From DASRJG01 sp964647625 (lineage in GTDB: Bacteria > Acidobacteriota > Polarisedimenticolia > Polarisedimenticolales > DASRJG01): DNA of 64,000 nt. The stretch lies in contig CAZYHZ010000018.1 of NCBI GenBank assembly GCA_964647625.1, forward strand, positions 8,660 through 72,659, read 5' to 3'. Below, one piece after another: positions 26,324 to 34,453 of the stretch (positions within the stretch are counted from its first letter, which is position 1; each line of letters opens with the position of its first letter). Both the position numbers and the translations under genes were made by a program. The notes below the pieces were generated by a model. That model was not told the DNA's origin. It was given only the letters and a program-made list of their open reading frames with translations, and made no database searches.

Positions 26324-27216
26324 AGCAGCGCACGCCCCTCGGCGAGATCGGCGAACATCCGTTCCATCAACGCCGCCACCTCGGGCCGCGTGAGCTTGGC
26401 GCCGACGGGCTCCGATTCGATGCGCGCGAGGCTCGCGCGGGCGAGGACGGCGGGCGAGCCGGTGAACGCGACGAACCCTTCGGGCGCGCCGGCGCCCTGC
26501 AGCGTCGCAACGTACCGGGCGGCGATCGCGATATCGCCTCGCGCGAGCGCGATCACGCGCGCGCGGTCGACCTCGCGGGGAAGGTAAGCGCGCCCCTCGA
26601 CGGCGTCGGCGCTTACGTCCTTCAGGATGTTGACGAGCTGTAGCCCCTCGCCGAAGAAGCGCGCGCGCCGTCTCAGGCGCGGCGCCACGCCGCGAAGCTC
26701 GGCCGCGTCCGTCAGGAACAGCTCGGTCAACATCTCGCCGACGATTCCGGCGACGACGTAGCAGTAGTCCCGCAGCTCGCGGACGGAAGCAAGCGTGACA
26801 TGCCCGCTCGCGTCGCCGCGGCGGACGACGGCCGCCATGCCCTCGACCGTCCTTCCGAGATCCCGCCGCAAGATCGCGCGAGCGGGCGCGGGAACGTCGC
26901 GGTAGGACGCGAGGACCGCGGGTGTCTCGCGAAGCAGCTCGAGGTATCCCGAATGCTCCACGGGCGGATCGGCGAGCCATCTGCGAGCCGCGTCGCGCTC
27001 GAACCCTTCGCCGTCGAGCAGGCGCGAGAATTCGGCGAGCGCTTCGAGCTTCTGCTCACGCGTCCATGCGGCGGCGTCCTCGAACGTGTCGGCGACGCGA
27101 AAGAGCAGATAGGCGATCCCGACGTGACGCCGCGTCGGCTCCGGAAGCATGGGGATCGACAGCGCGAACGTCCGGCTCGTCCGCTCGAGCAGGCCGTCGA
27201 GCATCACCGTGTCCAT
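26320..27216 (-). CDS. squalene/phytoene synthase family (trans-isoprenyl diphosphate synthase, head-to-head)
   Basis: 298 residues. The first aspartate-rich motif is D-T-F-E-D (43-47), the second K-D-V-S-A-D (199-204). S-R-T-F-A-L-S-I near residue 15 and Y-C-Y-V-V-A-G-I-V-G near residue 152 are family signatures; the Y-V-A-G-x-V-G form is closer to squalene synthase than to CrtB. It should condense two farnesyl (or geranylgeranyl) diphosphates. The ATG shares a base with the IPK stop (TGATG). It is the last gene of the mevalonate operon, so the pathway end product is a squalene- or phytoene-type lipid. Confidence 0.85.
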   Translation of the reverse strand: MDTVMLDGLLERTSRTFALSIPMLPEPTRRHVGIAYLLFRVADTFEDAAAWTREQKLEALAEFSRLLDGEGFERDAARRWLADPPVEHSGYLELLRETPAVLASYRDVPAPARAILRRDLGRTVEGMAAVVRRGDASGHVTLASVRELRDYCYVVAGIVGEMLTELFLTDAAELRGVAPRLRRRARFFGEGLQLVNILKDVSADAVEGRAYLPREVDRARVIALARGDIAIAARYVATLQGAGAPEGFVAFTGSPAVLARASLARIESEPVGAKLTRPEVAALMERMFADLAEGRALL

Positions 27217-28025
27217 CACGACGCCGCCACCTGCGTGCCGCCGGCGCTCCGGCCGGCGATCGCGGCACGCGCGCTGCCCGAGGGCCGCCCGTCGACGATC
27301 GACGAGGGGATGCCGGCTTTCGCGAGCACAGCCGCAGTGCGCAAGCGGAGCGCCATCCCACCGGTCACGTCGACTCCCGCCGCTCCCGAGGTCGCTCGCG
27401 CCGTGTTCAGCGCATCGCGGATGGACAGGCGCGCGATCGTGCGCCCCGATGCATCGAGGACCCCGTCCGTCTCGCCGAGCCAGACGGCGCGGCTCACCGG
27501 ACGGCGGCGCCGGCGGCTCTCGTGCGCGATCGCCGTGAAGAGCTCCTCGGTGGAGACGACCGCCGCGCCGCGCGACCGGTCGAGCACGACGTCGCCGTAG
27601 ACCACCGGCAGCAAACCGGCATCGAGCGCGGCGAAGAGCGGATCGAGGAACGCGGCGGCGATCCGTCCGCGCGCGGTCGTGAGGAAGCTGCCGGCCGCCA
27701 GCGAGAACGGCTCGGCACCGGCGTCGCGAAGCGCCGTCATCACGATCTGGTGCAGGGCGGCGGCGCGGAGCCGGGTCGTCGAGATCGCATCGAGCTTGCG
27801 CCGCGCGTCCGCGCCTCGAACGAGCCCGCCTCGAGCTGCGGCCGGATGTCCGAAGGAGCCGCTCCCATGACCCAAGACCAGTCGCTCTCCGCGATGTCCG
27901 CGGCGCCAGGCCGCGATCTCGCGCGCGAGGCGCCGGATCGCGGCATCGCGGGCGCGCCCGGTCACCGTCTTCTCGGTGATCAGGCTTCCGCCGAGCTTGA
28001 CGAGGACGATCGGGGCCGCGGTCAA
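27216..28025 (-). CDS. isopentenyl phosphate kinase
   Basis: 269 residues of the amino-acid-kinase fold: V-K-L-G-G-S-L-I-T-E-K at the N-terminus and G-H-G-S-G-S-F-G-H at 52-60. The last residue of that motif, His60, corresponds to the His that contacts the substrate phosphate in archaeal IPKs and distinguishes them from fosfomycin and glutamate kinases. D-V-T-G-G-M near residue 225 is also typical. It phosphorylates isopentenyl phosphate to IPP with ATP. The start is TTG, overlapping the decarboxylase stop (TTGA). No phosphomevalonate kinase is in the operon. Confidence 0.88.
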   Translation of the reverse strand: MTAAPIVLVKLGGSLITEKTVTGRARDAAIRRLAREIAAWRRGHRGERLVLGHGSGSFGHPAAARGGLVRGADARRKLDAISTTRLRAAALHQIVMTALRDAGAEPFSLAAGSFLTTARGRIAAAFLDPLFAALDAGLLPVVYGDVVLDRSRGAAVVSTEELFTAIAHESRRRRRPVSRAVWLGETDGVLDASGRTIARLSIRDALNTARATSGAAGVDVTGGMALRLRTAAVLAKAGIPSSIVDGRPSGSARAAIAGRSAGGTQVAAS

Positions 28026-29026
28026 AACAGATGCTCCCGCTCTTCGCGCGGTCCTTCGCCCACACCGTCGAGCAGCGCGCTCCGGACGCCCGACAGCTCC
28101 TGGATCGCGGCGAGGAGAAGCGCCTCGGCATCCGGCGCGCAGATCACGTGAACGTTGGCGCCGGCATCCATGGTGGCCCAGGCGTTGAGCCCTGCCCGCC
28201 GCAGTTCGCGGACTCGCTCCAAGACCTGGATCGTGCCCGGCTTCCAGTAGAAGATCGGCGGCCGGGACGACATCGCGATCAGGTGCAGCTCGATCGCCTC
28301 TTCCTCGAGCACCGGGCCGAGCGCCGCGAGATCGCGCTCGGCGATCGCGCGCCGGACCACGGCCAGGCGCTCGGGCAGGATCCGCTGGCGGGTCTCGAAG
28401 TGGGGGCTCGAGCTGGCGAGCCGGTGCCCTTCGAGGGACGAGACGTCTTTCTCCCCGTGATCGACGAGGGCGATGACGTCGCGCAGGTCCCAGTGCGAGG
28501 CCGGCGCGATCGAGACCGCGGTCCCGGCGCCTTCGGCGACGGGAGACCATTCGACGTACCCTCCGATCACCGAGCGTGCCGCGGAGCCCGATCCGCTCAT
28601 GCGCGCGAGGTCGGACAGCTCCTCCCCGGTCAGGCTCAGGCCGAGCGCCTTGGTCGCGGCGATCGTCAGCGCGGCGAAGCCGGAAGCGGACGACGCGACG
28701 CCCGATCCGGTCGGAAACGAGTTGCGCGTGGCGACCCGGAACGATCCCGTCCGGCGCGCCCACCGGCGCATCCGATCGAGATGCCGGAGCGCGCGATCGC
28801 GAAAGGACGCGCTCGGAAGGACCGGCGTGCCGTCGTCGCAGACGATCTCGATCCGGTCGGGCTCGTCCGACCGCTCGAAGAACGCGACGGTAGTCAGCGA
28901 GACGCATTCGGTCAGCGTCATCGAGATCGAAGCGTTCATGGGGTGGACGAGGTCGAGGTCGCGTCCGCCCCAGTACTTGATGAAGGCGATGTTCGACGGC
29001 GCGATCGCGGTCGCCTTGCCCGTCAT
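28022..29026 (-). CDS. mevalonate-phosphate decarboxylase (phospho- or diphosphomevalonate), GHMP superfamily
   Basis: 334 residues. N-I-A-F-I-K-Y-W-G (to residue 20), P-M-N-A-S-I-S-M-T-L, G-S-G-S-A-A-R-S (145-152, Ser/Arg of the active site) and M-D-A-G-A-N-V-H (Asp287) match the mevalonate diphosphate decarboxylase family. Because the adjacent gene is IPK and no phosphomevalonate kinase is present, the substrate may be mevalonate 5-phosphate, giving isopentenyl phosphate, as reported for Roseiflexus and Haloferax. The residues seen do not decide between the two substrates. The ATG overlaps the mevalonate kinase stop (ATGA). Confidence 0.88.
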   Translation of the reverse strand: MTGKATAIAPSNIAFIKYWGGRDLDLVHPMNASISMTLTECVSLTTVAFFERSDEPDRIEIVCDDGTPVLPSASFRDRALRHLDRMRRWARRTGSFRVATRNSFPTGSGVASSASGFAALTIAATKALGLSLTGEELSDLARMSGSGSAARSVIGGYVEWSPVAEGAGTAVSIAPASHWDLRDVIALVDHGEKDVSSLEGHRLASSSPHFETRQRILPERLAVVRRAIAERDLAALGPVLEEEAIELHLIAMSSRPPIFYWKPGTIQVLERVRELRRAGLNAWATMDAGANVHVICAPDAEALLLAAIQELSGVRSALLDGVGEGPREEREHLF

Positions 29027-30030
29027 GCGGCGACCTCCAGGCGCAGGCCGGGAACCCCGAGCGCGACCCGATGGGGCGTCCATCCGTGGGCGAGTGCCAA
29101 GCGATCCGCGGCGTCGGGGTCGGGGTGGACGACGAGGACGAGACCCGCACCTGGTCCCGACGCTCCGCCCGCGCCCGACACCTTTGCGGCGCCGCCATCG
29201 CTCTCGATGCGGCGGATGATGCCGCGAACCGTCTCGGGCACGACGCCGATCTCCTCGAGCGCGGACTCGGCGATCCGCACGGCGACCCTCATGACGCCCG
29301 GATCGCCCATCGCGAGCGCGGCGCGCGCGGCCGAGGTGGCCGCCGTCATGGAGTCGAACGCGTCCTCGACGCGCAGCGGCTCCGCCGCGCGCAATCGCGC
29401 GACGGCGGCGACCATCTCCGCGGTCGTCTCGCGAGGCGGTCCGGTGTGGTACAGCCGGACCGACTCGAGCGCACCGGGCACGAGCTCAACCCCGTCATAG
29501 GTCACCTGCTCGTCGCGTTCGCGCCGGCAACACAGCACGCCCCCGCGCAGCACGGAGACGACGTCCACGCCCGAGGAGCGGCCGTGCTGGGCCCTCTCGA
29601 CGAGGATCGCATCCCGCGTGAGCGTCTCGAGCACGATCTCGTCCCCCCACGCGCTCCGGCATCCGGCGATCACCGCGACCGCGAGCGCGGCGGAGCTTCC
29701 GAATCCCGCGCCCGAGGGAATCGCCGACTCGACGTGGACCGACAAGCCCGGCCGGACGCGACCCCCGGCAGCCTCTGCCACCGCCAGGACCGCGAGATCT
29801 CCCGGTCGCACGGCGCCGGCCACAGCCGAGGCATCCACGACGGTTCGATCGATCCCGGCGGCGGGCACCGAGAGCCGGACCGCACCGGCGGGAAGCGCCG
29901 GGTCGACGCGCGCTTCGACGGTCATGCGGTGATCCAGCGACGCGACCAGCGCAGGGCGGCCGTACACGGCCGCATGCTCTCCGAAGAGGATCGTCTTTCC
30001 CGGTGTCGAGACGATCGCCTCTCCGGTCAT
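29023..30030 (-). CDS. mvk: mevalonate kinase
   Basis: 335 residues of the GHMP kinase superfamily. T-P-G-K-T-I-L-F-G-E-H-A-A-V-Y-G (9-24) is the mevalonate kinase hallmark. I-P-S-G-A-G-F-G-S-S-A-A (104-115) is the phosphate-binding loop, and K-V-S-G-A-G-G near residue 285 is motif 3. It converts mevalonate to mevalonate 5-phosphate with ATP. The A-P-G-K of many members is here T-P-G-K. It is coupled on both sides by ATGA overlaps, with HMG-CoA reductase upstream and the decarboxylase downstream. Confidence 0.92.
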   Translation of the reverse strand: MTGEAIVSTPGKTILFGEHAAVYGRPALVASLDHRMTVEARVDPALPAGAVRLSVPAAGIDRTVVDASAVAGAVRPGDLAVLAVAEAAGGRVRPGLSVHVESAIPSGAGFGSSAALAVAVIAGCRSAWGDEIVLETLTRDAILVERAQHGRSSGVDVVSVLRGGVLCCRRERDEQVTYDGVELVPGALESVRLYHTGPPRETTAEMVAAVARLRAAEPLRVEDAFDSMTAATSAARAALAMGDPGVMRVAVRIAESALEEIGVVPETVRGIIRRIESDGGAAKVSGAGGASGPGAGLVLVVHPDPDAADRLALAHGWTPHRVALGVPGLRLEVAA

Positions 30031-31307
30031 GCGCTCCCTTCGCGAACGCCCCCGCCCCGGCCCAGCCGCTCGTGAGCGCGCGCCAGATCGCTCGTCGTGA
30101 GCGCCGCCATCAACGACAGCTCGCCGGCGAGCACGGCGGCGCCGACGATCTCGGCGAGCCGCAGGACCGCCTGTCCCGGCCGCTCGGGATCGGCGACGAC
30201 CCCGAGGATGCGCAGCGCCTCGCTCTGGGTGTTCAACGACGTGCCCCCGCCGATCGCTCCGAGCGGCGCGTCGGGGATGAAGATCGACGCATAGACGGCG
30301 CCGTCGGCGCGCGGCTCGATCGTCGTCACGCCCGTCGATCCGCCGACGACGTGAGCGGGATCTTGACCGGTCGCGAGGAAGATCGCGGACAGCACGTTCG
30401 CGAAGTGCGCGTTGAAGCCCATCGCCCCGGCTGCGATCGAGCCCAAGAGGTTCTTCCGGTACTGCACCTCGGCAATCGTCGCGGCGTCGGTTTTCAGGAT
30501 CTCGCGGAGGACCGGTGCGCCGAGGACGACCTCCGCATGGATCCGCTTGCCGCGCCCCTCGTTGAAGTTCACGGCGGCGGCCTTCTTGTCGACGCAGTAG
30601 TTTCCCGACAGCGCAACGCAGGCGACCCCCGTCTTCGGCTCGATCAGCTCGCGCACGATGCGATCGCACGCGATCGTCACCATGTTCATGCCCATCGCGT
30701 CGCCGGTCGTGAACCGGAAGCGGAGGAAGATCGACGTCCCGAACGTGTACGGGCGCACCTCGGTGAGGGCGAGGAACCGGCTCGTCTTCCCCGCGGCCTC
30801 GCGAAGCTCGTCTTCGTGATCCCGGATCCACTGGAGGAACGCGCGCGTCTCGCCGTGGCTTCTCGTCCTGAACACCGGCGCCCGCGTCATGCCGACGTCG
30901 TCGACGTGGACCGCGGCTCCGCCCGCGGCGCGGATTGCGGCGCAGCCCCGGTTGATGCTCGCGAGCAGGGCGCCCTCGGTCGTGGCCATCGGCACCCAGA
31001 CGTCGCCGTCGACGGCCGCACCGTGCACGGTCAGCGGGCCGACGATGCCCATCGGCACCTGTGCGACGCCGATCATGTTTTCGCAGTTGCGCTGGGAGGC
31101 CATCGCCGCGTCGAAGGAATGGTGGCCGATCGCCGGAAGCGGGATGCCGCAGATGCGCTCCAGGGCCTCGCGCCGCAGCGCCGCGGCCTCGGTGGCGCGG
31201 TAGTCGGAAGGGATCTCGTGGAAGCGCATCCGTCCGTCGACCAACGCGCGGATCGTCTCTTCGCGGAGGGCGGCGGAGTCGGGTGCGGCTGACTTCAGCT
31301 TGCTCAT
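30027..31307 (-). CDS. hydroxymethylglutaryl-CoA reductase, class I type
   Basis: 426 residues. E-N-M-I-G-V-A-Q-V-P-M-G-I-V-G-P-L, T-E-G-A-L-L-A-S-I-N-R-G-C (catalytic Glu), G-D-A-M-G-M-N-M (cofactor site), G-N-Y-C-V-D-K-K (catalytic Lys) and the C-terminal G-G-G-T region are all present. The C-D-K-K-x-A-A-x-N pattern and the ending are those of class I (archaeal/eukaryotic-like, soluble) enzymes rather than bacterial class II. It reduces HMG-CoA to mevalonate, the committed step. No membrane anchor is seen. ATGA overlaps couple it to fni and to mvk. Confidence 0.92.
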   Translation of the reverse strand: MSKLKSAAPDSAALREETIRALVDGRMRFHEIPSDYRATEAAALRREALERICGIPLPAIGHHSFDAAMASQRNCENMIGVAQVPMGIVGPLTVHGAAVDGDVWVPMATTEGALLASINRGCAAIRAAGGAAVHVDDVGMTRAPVFRTRSHGETRAFLQWIRDHEDELREAAGKTSRFLALTEVRPYTFGTSIFLRFRFTTGDAMGMNMVTIACDRIVRELIEPKTGVACVALSGNYCVDKKAAAVNFNEGRGKRIHAEVVLGAPVLREILKTDAATIAEVQYRKNLLGSIAAGAMGFNAHFANVLSAIFLATGQDPAHVVGGSTGVTTIEPRADGAVYASIFIPDAPLGAIGGGTSLNTQSEALRILGVVADPERPGQAVLRLAEIVGAAVLAGELSLMAALTTSDLARAHERLGRGGGVREGSA

Positions 31308-32332
31308 CGTGCGGGCTCCACGTGAATCGGGATCGCCTGGAGGTCTCTTACGGTCCGGCAGGAAAGGCAGAACATCGCGATCTTCAGCTCGTGCACGATC
31401 CGATCGATTCGAAGAGCGACACGCTCGGCGGAATCCATCGCGGCTTCGAGGAACGGATGGGCGAGCCCCGCGAGGTCGGCCCCGAGCGCGAGTGCCTTCG
31501 CGACGTCGAGCCCGCTGCGCAAGCCCCCACTCCCGATGACCGTCGCTTCTTCGATGCGGGCGAGCTGGCGGATCGATTCCGGCGTGGGGATGCCCCAGCC
31601 CGCGAACAGCTCGCCGAGATCGCCGTCGTCCGCCCGCGCGCCTTCGATCCGGGCCCAGCTCGTCCCTCCGGTCCCCGCGGTGTCGAGGATGCGGACGCCC
31701 GCGGCGACGAGCTTCCGTCCGGTGGACTCCGACAGTCCGCTCCCGACTTCCTTGGCGATCACCGGCACCGGAAGGAGCCGCGCGACCTCCGTAATTTTCG
31801 GAAGCAGGGCCGCGAAGCGGCGCTGGCCTTCGGGTTGGATCGCTTCCTGGAGCGGGTTCAAGTGCAGGACCAGCGCGTTGGCGTCGATCATCGAGACCGC
31901 GCGGCGGCAATGCTCGATGTCGAACCCGTAGTTGAGCTGGACCGCGCCGAGGTTGGCGAGAAGGGGGATCGTCGGTGCGAGGTCGCGGACCTTGAAGCTG
32001 TCCGCCGCGGCGGGATCCTCGAGGGCCCGGCGCTGCGAGCCGAGCCCGAGCGCGACGCCGCGCGACTCGGCGGCCGCAGCGAGGTTCCGGTTGATGCGCG
32101 CGGCGATCTCGGTCCCACCGGTCATGCACGACAGCAGCAGGGGAGCCCGCAGGCGGCGGCCGAGGAACTCGACTCCCAGGTCGATCGCGTCGAAATCGAG
32201 ATCGGGGAGCGCGTCGTGGCCGAACGTGCAGCGGTCGAACGCGCGGGCGTGGAGCTGCATGCGGTCGTCGAGCGCCAGGCGGATGTGCTCCGCCTTGCGG
32301 TCGCGGTCGAGCAGGTCCCCGGACGCCGCCAT
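31304..32332 (-). CDS. fni: isopentenyl-diphosphate delta-isomerase, type 2 (FMN-dependent)
   Basis: 342 residues forming a TIM barrel. R-K-A-E-H-I-R near the N-terminus, M-T-G-G-T near residue 69, H-L-N-P-L-Q-E near residue 155, the V-K-E-V-G-S-G-like I-A-K-E-V-G-S-G-L-S stretch and T-A-G-T-G-G-T-S-W are the family signatures for FMN, NADPH and substrate binding. It interconverts IPP and DMAPP. It is the first gene of the six-gene isoprenoid operon; P5C dehydrogenase lies 51 bp upstream in the same direction. Confidence 0.94.
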   Translation of the reverse strand: MAASGDLLDRDRKAEHIRLALDDRMQLHARAFDRCTFGHDALPDLDFDAIDLGVEFLGRRLRAPLLLSCMTGGTEIAARINRNLAAAAESRGVALGLGSQRRALEDPAAADSFKVRDLAPTIPLLANLGAVQLNYGFDIEHCRRAVSMIDANALVLHLNPLQEAIQPEGQRRFAALLPKITEVARLLPVPVIAKEVGSGLSESTGRKLVAAGVRILDTAGTGGTSWARIEGARADDGDLGELFAGWGIPTPESIRQLARIEEATVIGSGGLRSGLDVAKALALGADLAGLAHPFLEAAMDSAERVALRIDRIVHELKIAMFCLSCRTVRDLQAIPIHVEPAR

Positions 32333-32383
32333 TCCGCGATCATAGCGCCGGAACGCGGACGGCTCCGCTTTTTCGGCCCGCCT

Positions 32384-34009
32384 CTATCTGAGGAACGGAT
32401 ACGAGAAATGTGTCGCCGGGACGAACGTTTCCTTGATGGCGCGCGCGCTCGTCCAGCGGATCAGGTTGAGGTAGCTGCCCGCCTTGTCGTTGGTCCCCGA
32501 TGCCCGCCCGCCCCCGAACGGCTGCTGGCCGACGACCGCCCCGGTCGGCTTGTCGTTGATGTAGAAGTTTCCGGCGGCGTGGGTCAGCGCCTCGGTCATC
32601 CGGACGATCGCGTAGCGATCCTGCGAGAAGATCGCGCCGGTGAGCGCGTAGGGCGACCCGGAATCGCAGAGCGCAAGCGTCTCGTCGAGCTTGCGATCGG
32701 GATAGACGTAGATCGTGAGGACGGGGCCGAAGATCTCCTCGCGTATCAGCCGGAAATCCGGCCGGCGCGCACGGATGACGGTCGGCTCGACGAAGTACCC
32801 GGTGCGCGCGTCGCAGCCCCCGCCGATGACGATCTGCGCGTCCCTCGAGCGCTTCGCGAAATCGATGTATCCCTTGATCGACTTGAACGCCCCGGCATCG
32901 ATCACGGCTCCCATGAAATTCCGGAAGTCGGCCGGGTCGCCCATCGCGATCTCGCCGATCTGATTCTTCAGGCCGCGCTCGACGCGAGGCCAGAGCGAGG
33001 CCGGGATGTAAGCGCGCGACGCGGCGGAGCATTTCTGCCCCTGGAACTCGAACGCGCCGCGGACGAGCGCCGTGGCCAGCGCATCGACGTTGGCGGAGGG
33101 ATCGGCGAATACGAAATCCTTGCCGCCGGTCTCTCCGACGATTCGAGGATAGCCGCGATAACGATGGATGTTGGCGCCGATCGTCCGCCACATGTCCTGG
33201 AACACGGCGGTCGATCCTGTGAAATGGATTCCCGCCAGCTCTTCGCTCGCGAGCGCGGGATCTCCGACCTCGCCCGCCGAACCGGGGACGAAGTTGATCA
33301 CGCCGGGCGGAAGCCCCGCCTCCTCGAGCAGGTTCATGACGAACCACGCCGAGTACACGGCCGAGGACGCGGGCTTCCAGACGACCGTGTTCCCCATCAG
33401 CGCGGGCGCGGTGGGAAGGTTGCCCGCGATCGAGGTGAAGTTGAACGGCGTGACCGCGAACACGAAGCCCTCGAGCGCCCGGTACTCGAGAGTGTTCCAC
33501 ATGCCCGGTGAGGACTCCGGCTGCTTCGCGTAGATCTCCCGCATGAAGTGGACGTTGAACCGGAAGAAATCGATCAGCTCGCACGCCGCGTCGATTTCCG
33601 CCTGATGGGAGGTCTTGCTCTGGCCGAGCATCGTCGCGGCGTTCAGGCGCATGCGCCACGGACCGGCGAGAAGATCCGCCGCCTTCAGGAAGATCGCGGC
33701 GCGCGACTCCCACGGCATCCGCGACCACGCGCCATGCGCGTTGCGCGCGGCCGCGATCGCGCGCGAGACCTCGCGCTTGCCGGCCTTGTGCCACGTCGCG
33801 AGCACGTGAGCGTGCTCGTGAGGCTTGACCGCTCGTCCGAGCTCACCCGTGCGCACGCGACGGCCGTCGATGACCGGGGTGACTTCGATCGCCTTCTTCG
33901 ACATCGCGCGAAGCGCTTCGCCGAGCTGCGCACGCTCTGTGCTCTGCGGCGTATAGCCCAGCACGGGCTCGTTTTTCGGAGTGGGGACGCCGACGATGCC
34001 GTTCGGCAT
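32384..34009 (-). CDS. L-glutamate gamma-semialdehyde (1-pyrroline-5-carboxylate) dehydrogenase, ALDH4A1-like
   Basis: 541 residues of the aldehyde dehydrogenase family. F-L-K-A-A-D-L-L, M-L-G-Q-S-K-T-x-x-Q-A-E-I-D-A-A, L-I-D-F-F-R-F-N, A-P-A-L-M-G-N-T-V-V-W-K-P, the E-T-G-G-K (general base Glu) and F-E-F-Q-G-Q-K-C-S-A (catalytic Cys, about residue 334) track the eukaryotic-type D1pyr5carbox1 group closely. It oxidises P5C to glutamate with NAD+ in proline breakdown. It is stand-alone, not fused to proline dehydrogenase, and no PRODH gene is in the window. SD GAGG lies 5 bases before the ATG. Confidence 0.9.
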   Translation of the reverse strand: MPNGIVGVPTPKNEPVLGYTPQSTERAQLGEALRAMSKKAIEVTPVIDGRRVRTGELGRAVKPHEHAHVLATWHKAGKREVSRAIAAARNAHGAWSRMPWESRAAIFLKAADLLAGPWRMRLNAATMLGQSKTSHQAEIDAACELIDFFRFNVHFMREIYAKQPESSPGMWNTLEYRALEGFVFAVTPFNFTSIAGNLPTAPALMGNTVVWKPASSAVYSAWFVMNLLEEAGLPPGVINFVPGSAGEVGDPALASEELAGIHFTGSTAVFQDMWRTIGANIHRYRGYPRIVGETGGKDFVFADPSANVDALATALVRGAFEFQGQKCSAASRAYIPASLWPRVERGLKNQIGEIAMGDPADFRNFMGAVIDAGAFKSIKGYIDFAKRSRDAQIVIGGGCDARTGYFVEPTVIRARRPDFRLIREEIFGPVLTIYVYPDRKLDETLALCDSGSPYALTGAIFSQDRYAIVRMTEALTHAAGNFYINDKPTGAVVGQQPFGGGRASGTNDKAGSYLNLIRWTSARAIKETFVPATHFSYPFLR

Positions 34010-34072
34010 GATCGCCTCGAAAGACCGCGGCCGCACGCGCGCGGCCGGGGGAGGCGCATTCTACCGTTCGGG

Positions 34073-34381
34073 TCAGTTGCCCTGCTGGAGCGTGTCGTTG
34101 ACGGCCTGGGTGTGCTGCGCCGTGTTCTTGTCCATCGTGTCCAGGTTCGGACGGGAGGGCGGCGACCCGTTCCAAGTGTCGTCCGACGCCGAGGTCGAGC
34201 TTCCCGTCGGATCGGCAGCCGAAGCGGCGGGGTCCTCACCCTGCGCCTTCGCCCTCTCGTGCCGCTTCACCGCCATCGCGGACGGAGCCACCGACTTGAA
34301 GTTGTTCATGGCGACGAAGAAGATCACCGCCAGAACGATCAGGAGAACCACGAACCCGAATCCGCCGCCTTGTCGTCTCAT
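34073..34381 (-). CDS. small single-span membrane protein, function unknown
   Basis: 102 residues: a short basic start (M-R-R-Q), one hydrophobic helix at about residues 7-27, then a hydrophilic, Ser/Thr/Asp/Asn-rich low-complexity tail ending Q-Q-G-N. No domain is recognised. It is upstream of the P5C dehydrogenase gene (63-bp gap) and divergent from gluQ. Codon use is like that of the neighbours. It is probably real, because the predicted helix is clean and begins right at the ATG. Confidence 0.5.
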   Translation of the reverse strand: MRRQGGGFGFVVLLIVLAVIFFVAMNNFKSVAPSAMAVKRHERAKAQGEDPAASAADPTGSSTSASDDTWNGSPPSRPNLDTMDKNTAQHTQAVNDTLQQGN

Positions 34382-34453
34382 GAGGACAATCTGGGTTCCG
34401 GGGCACCGGCTGTCCACGTAGGGGAAAAAGGCTGGCTGTGGCATCGTTTCCCG

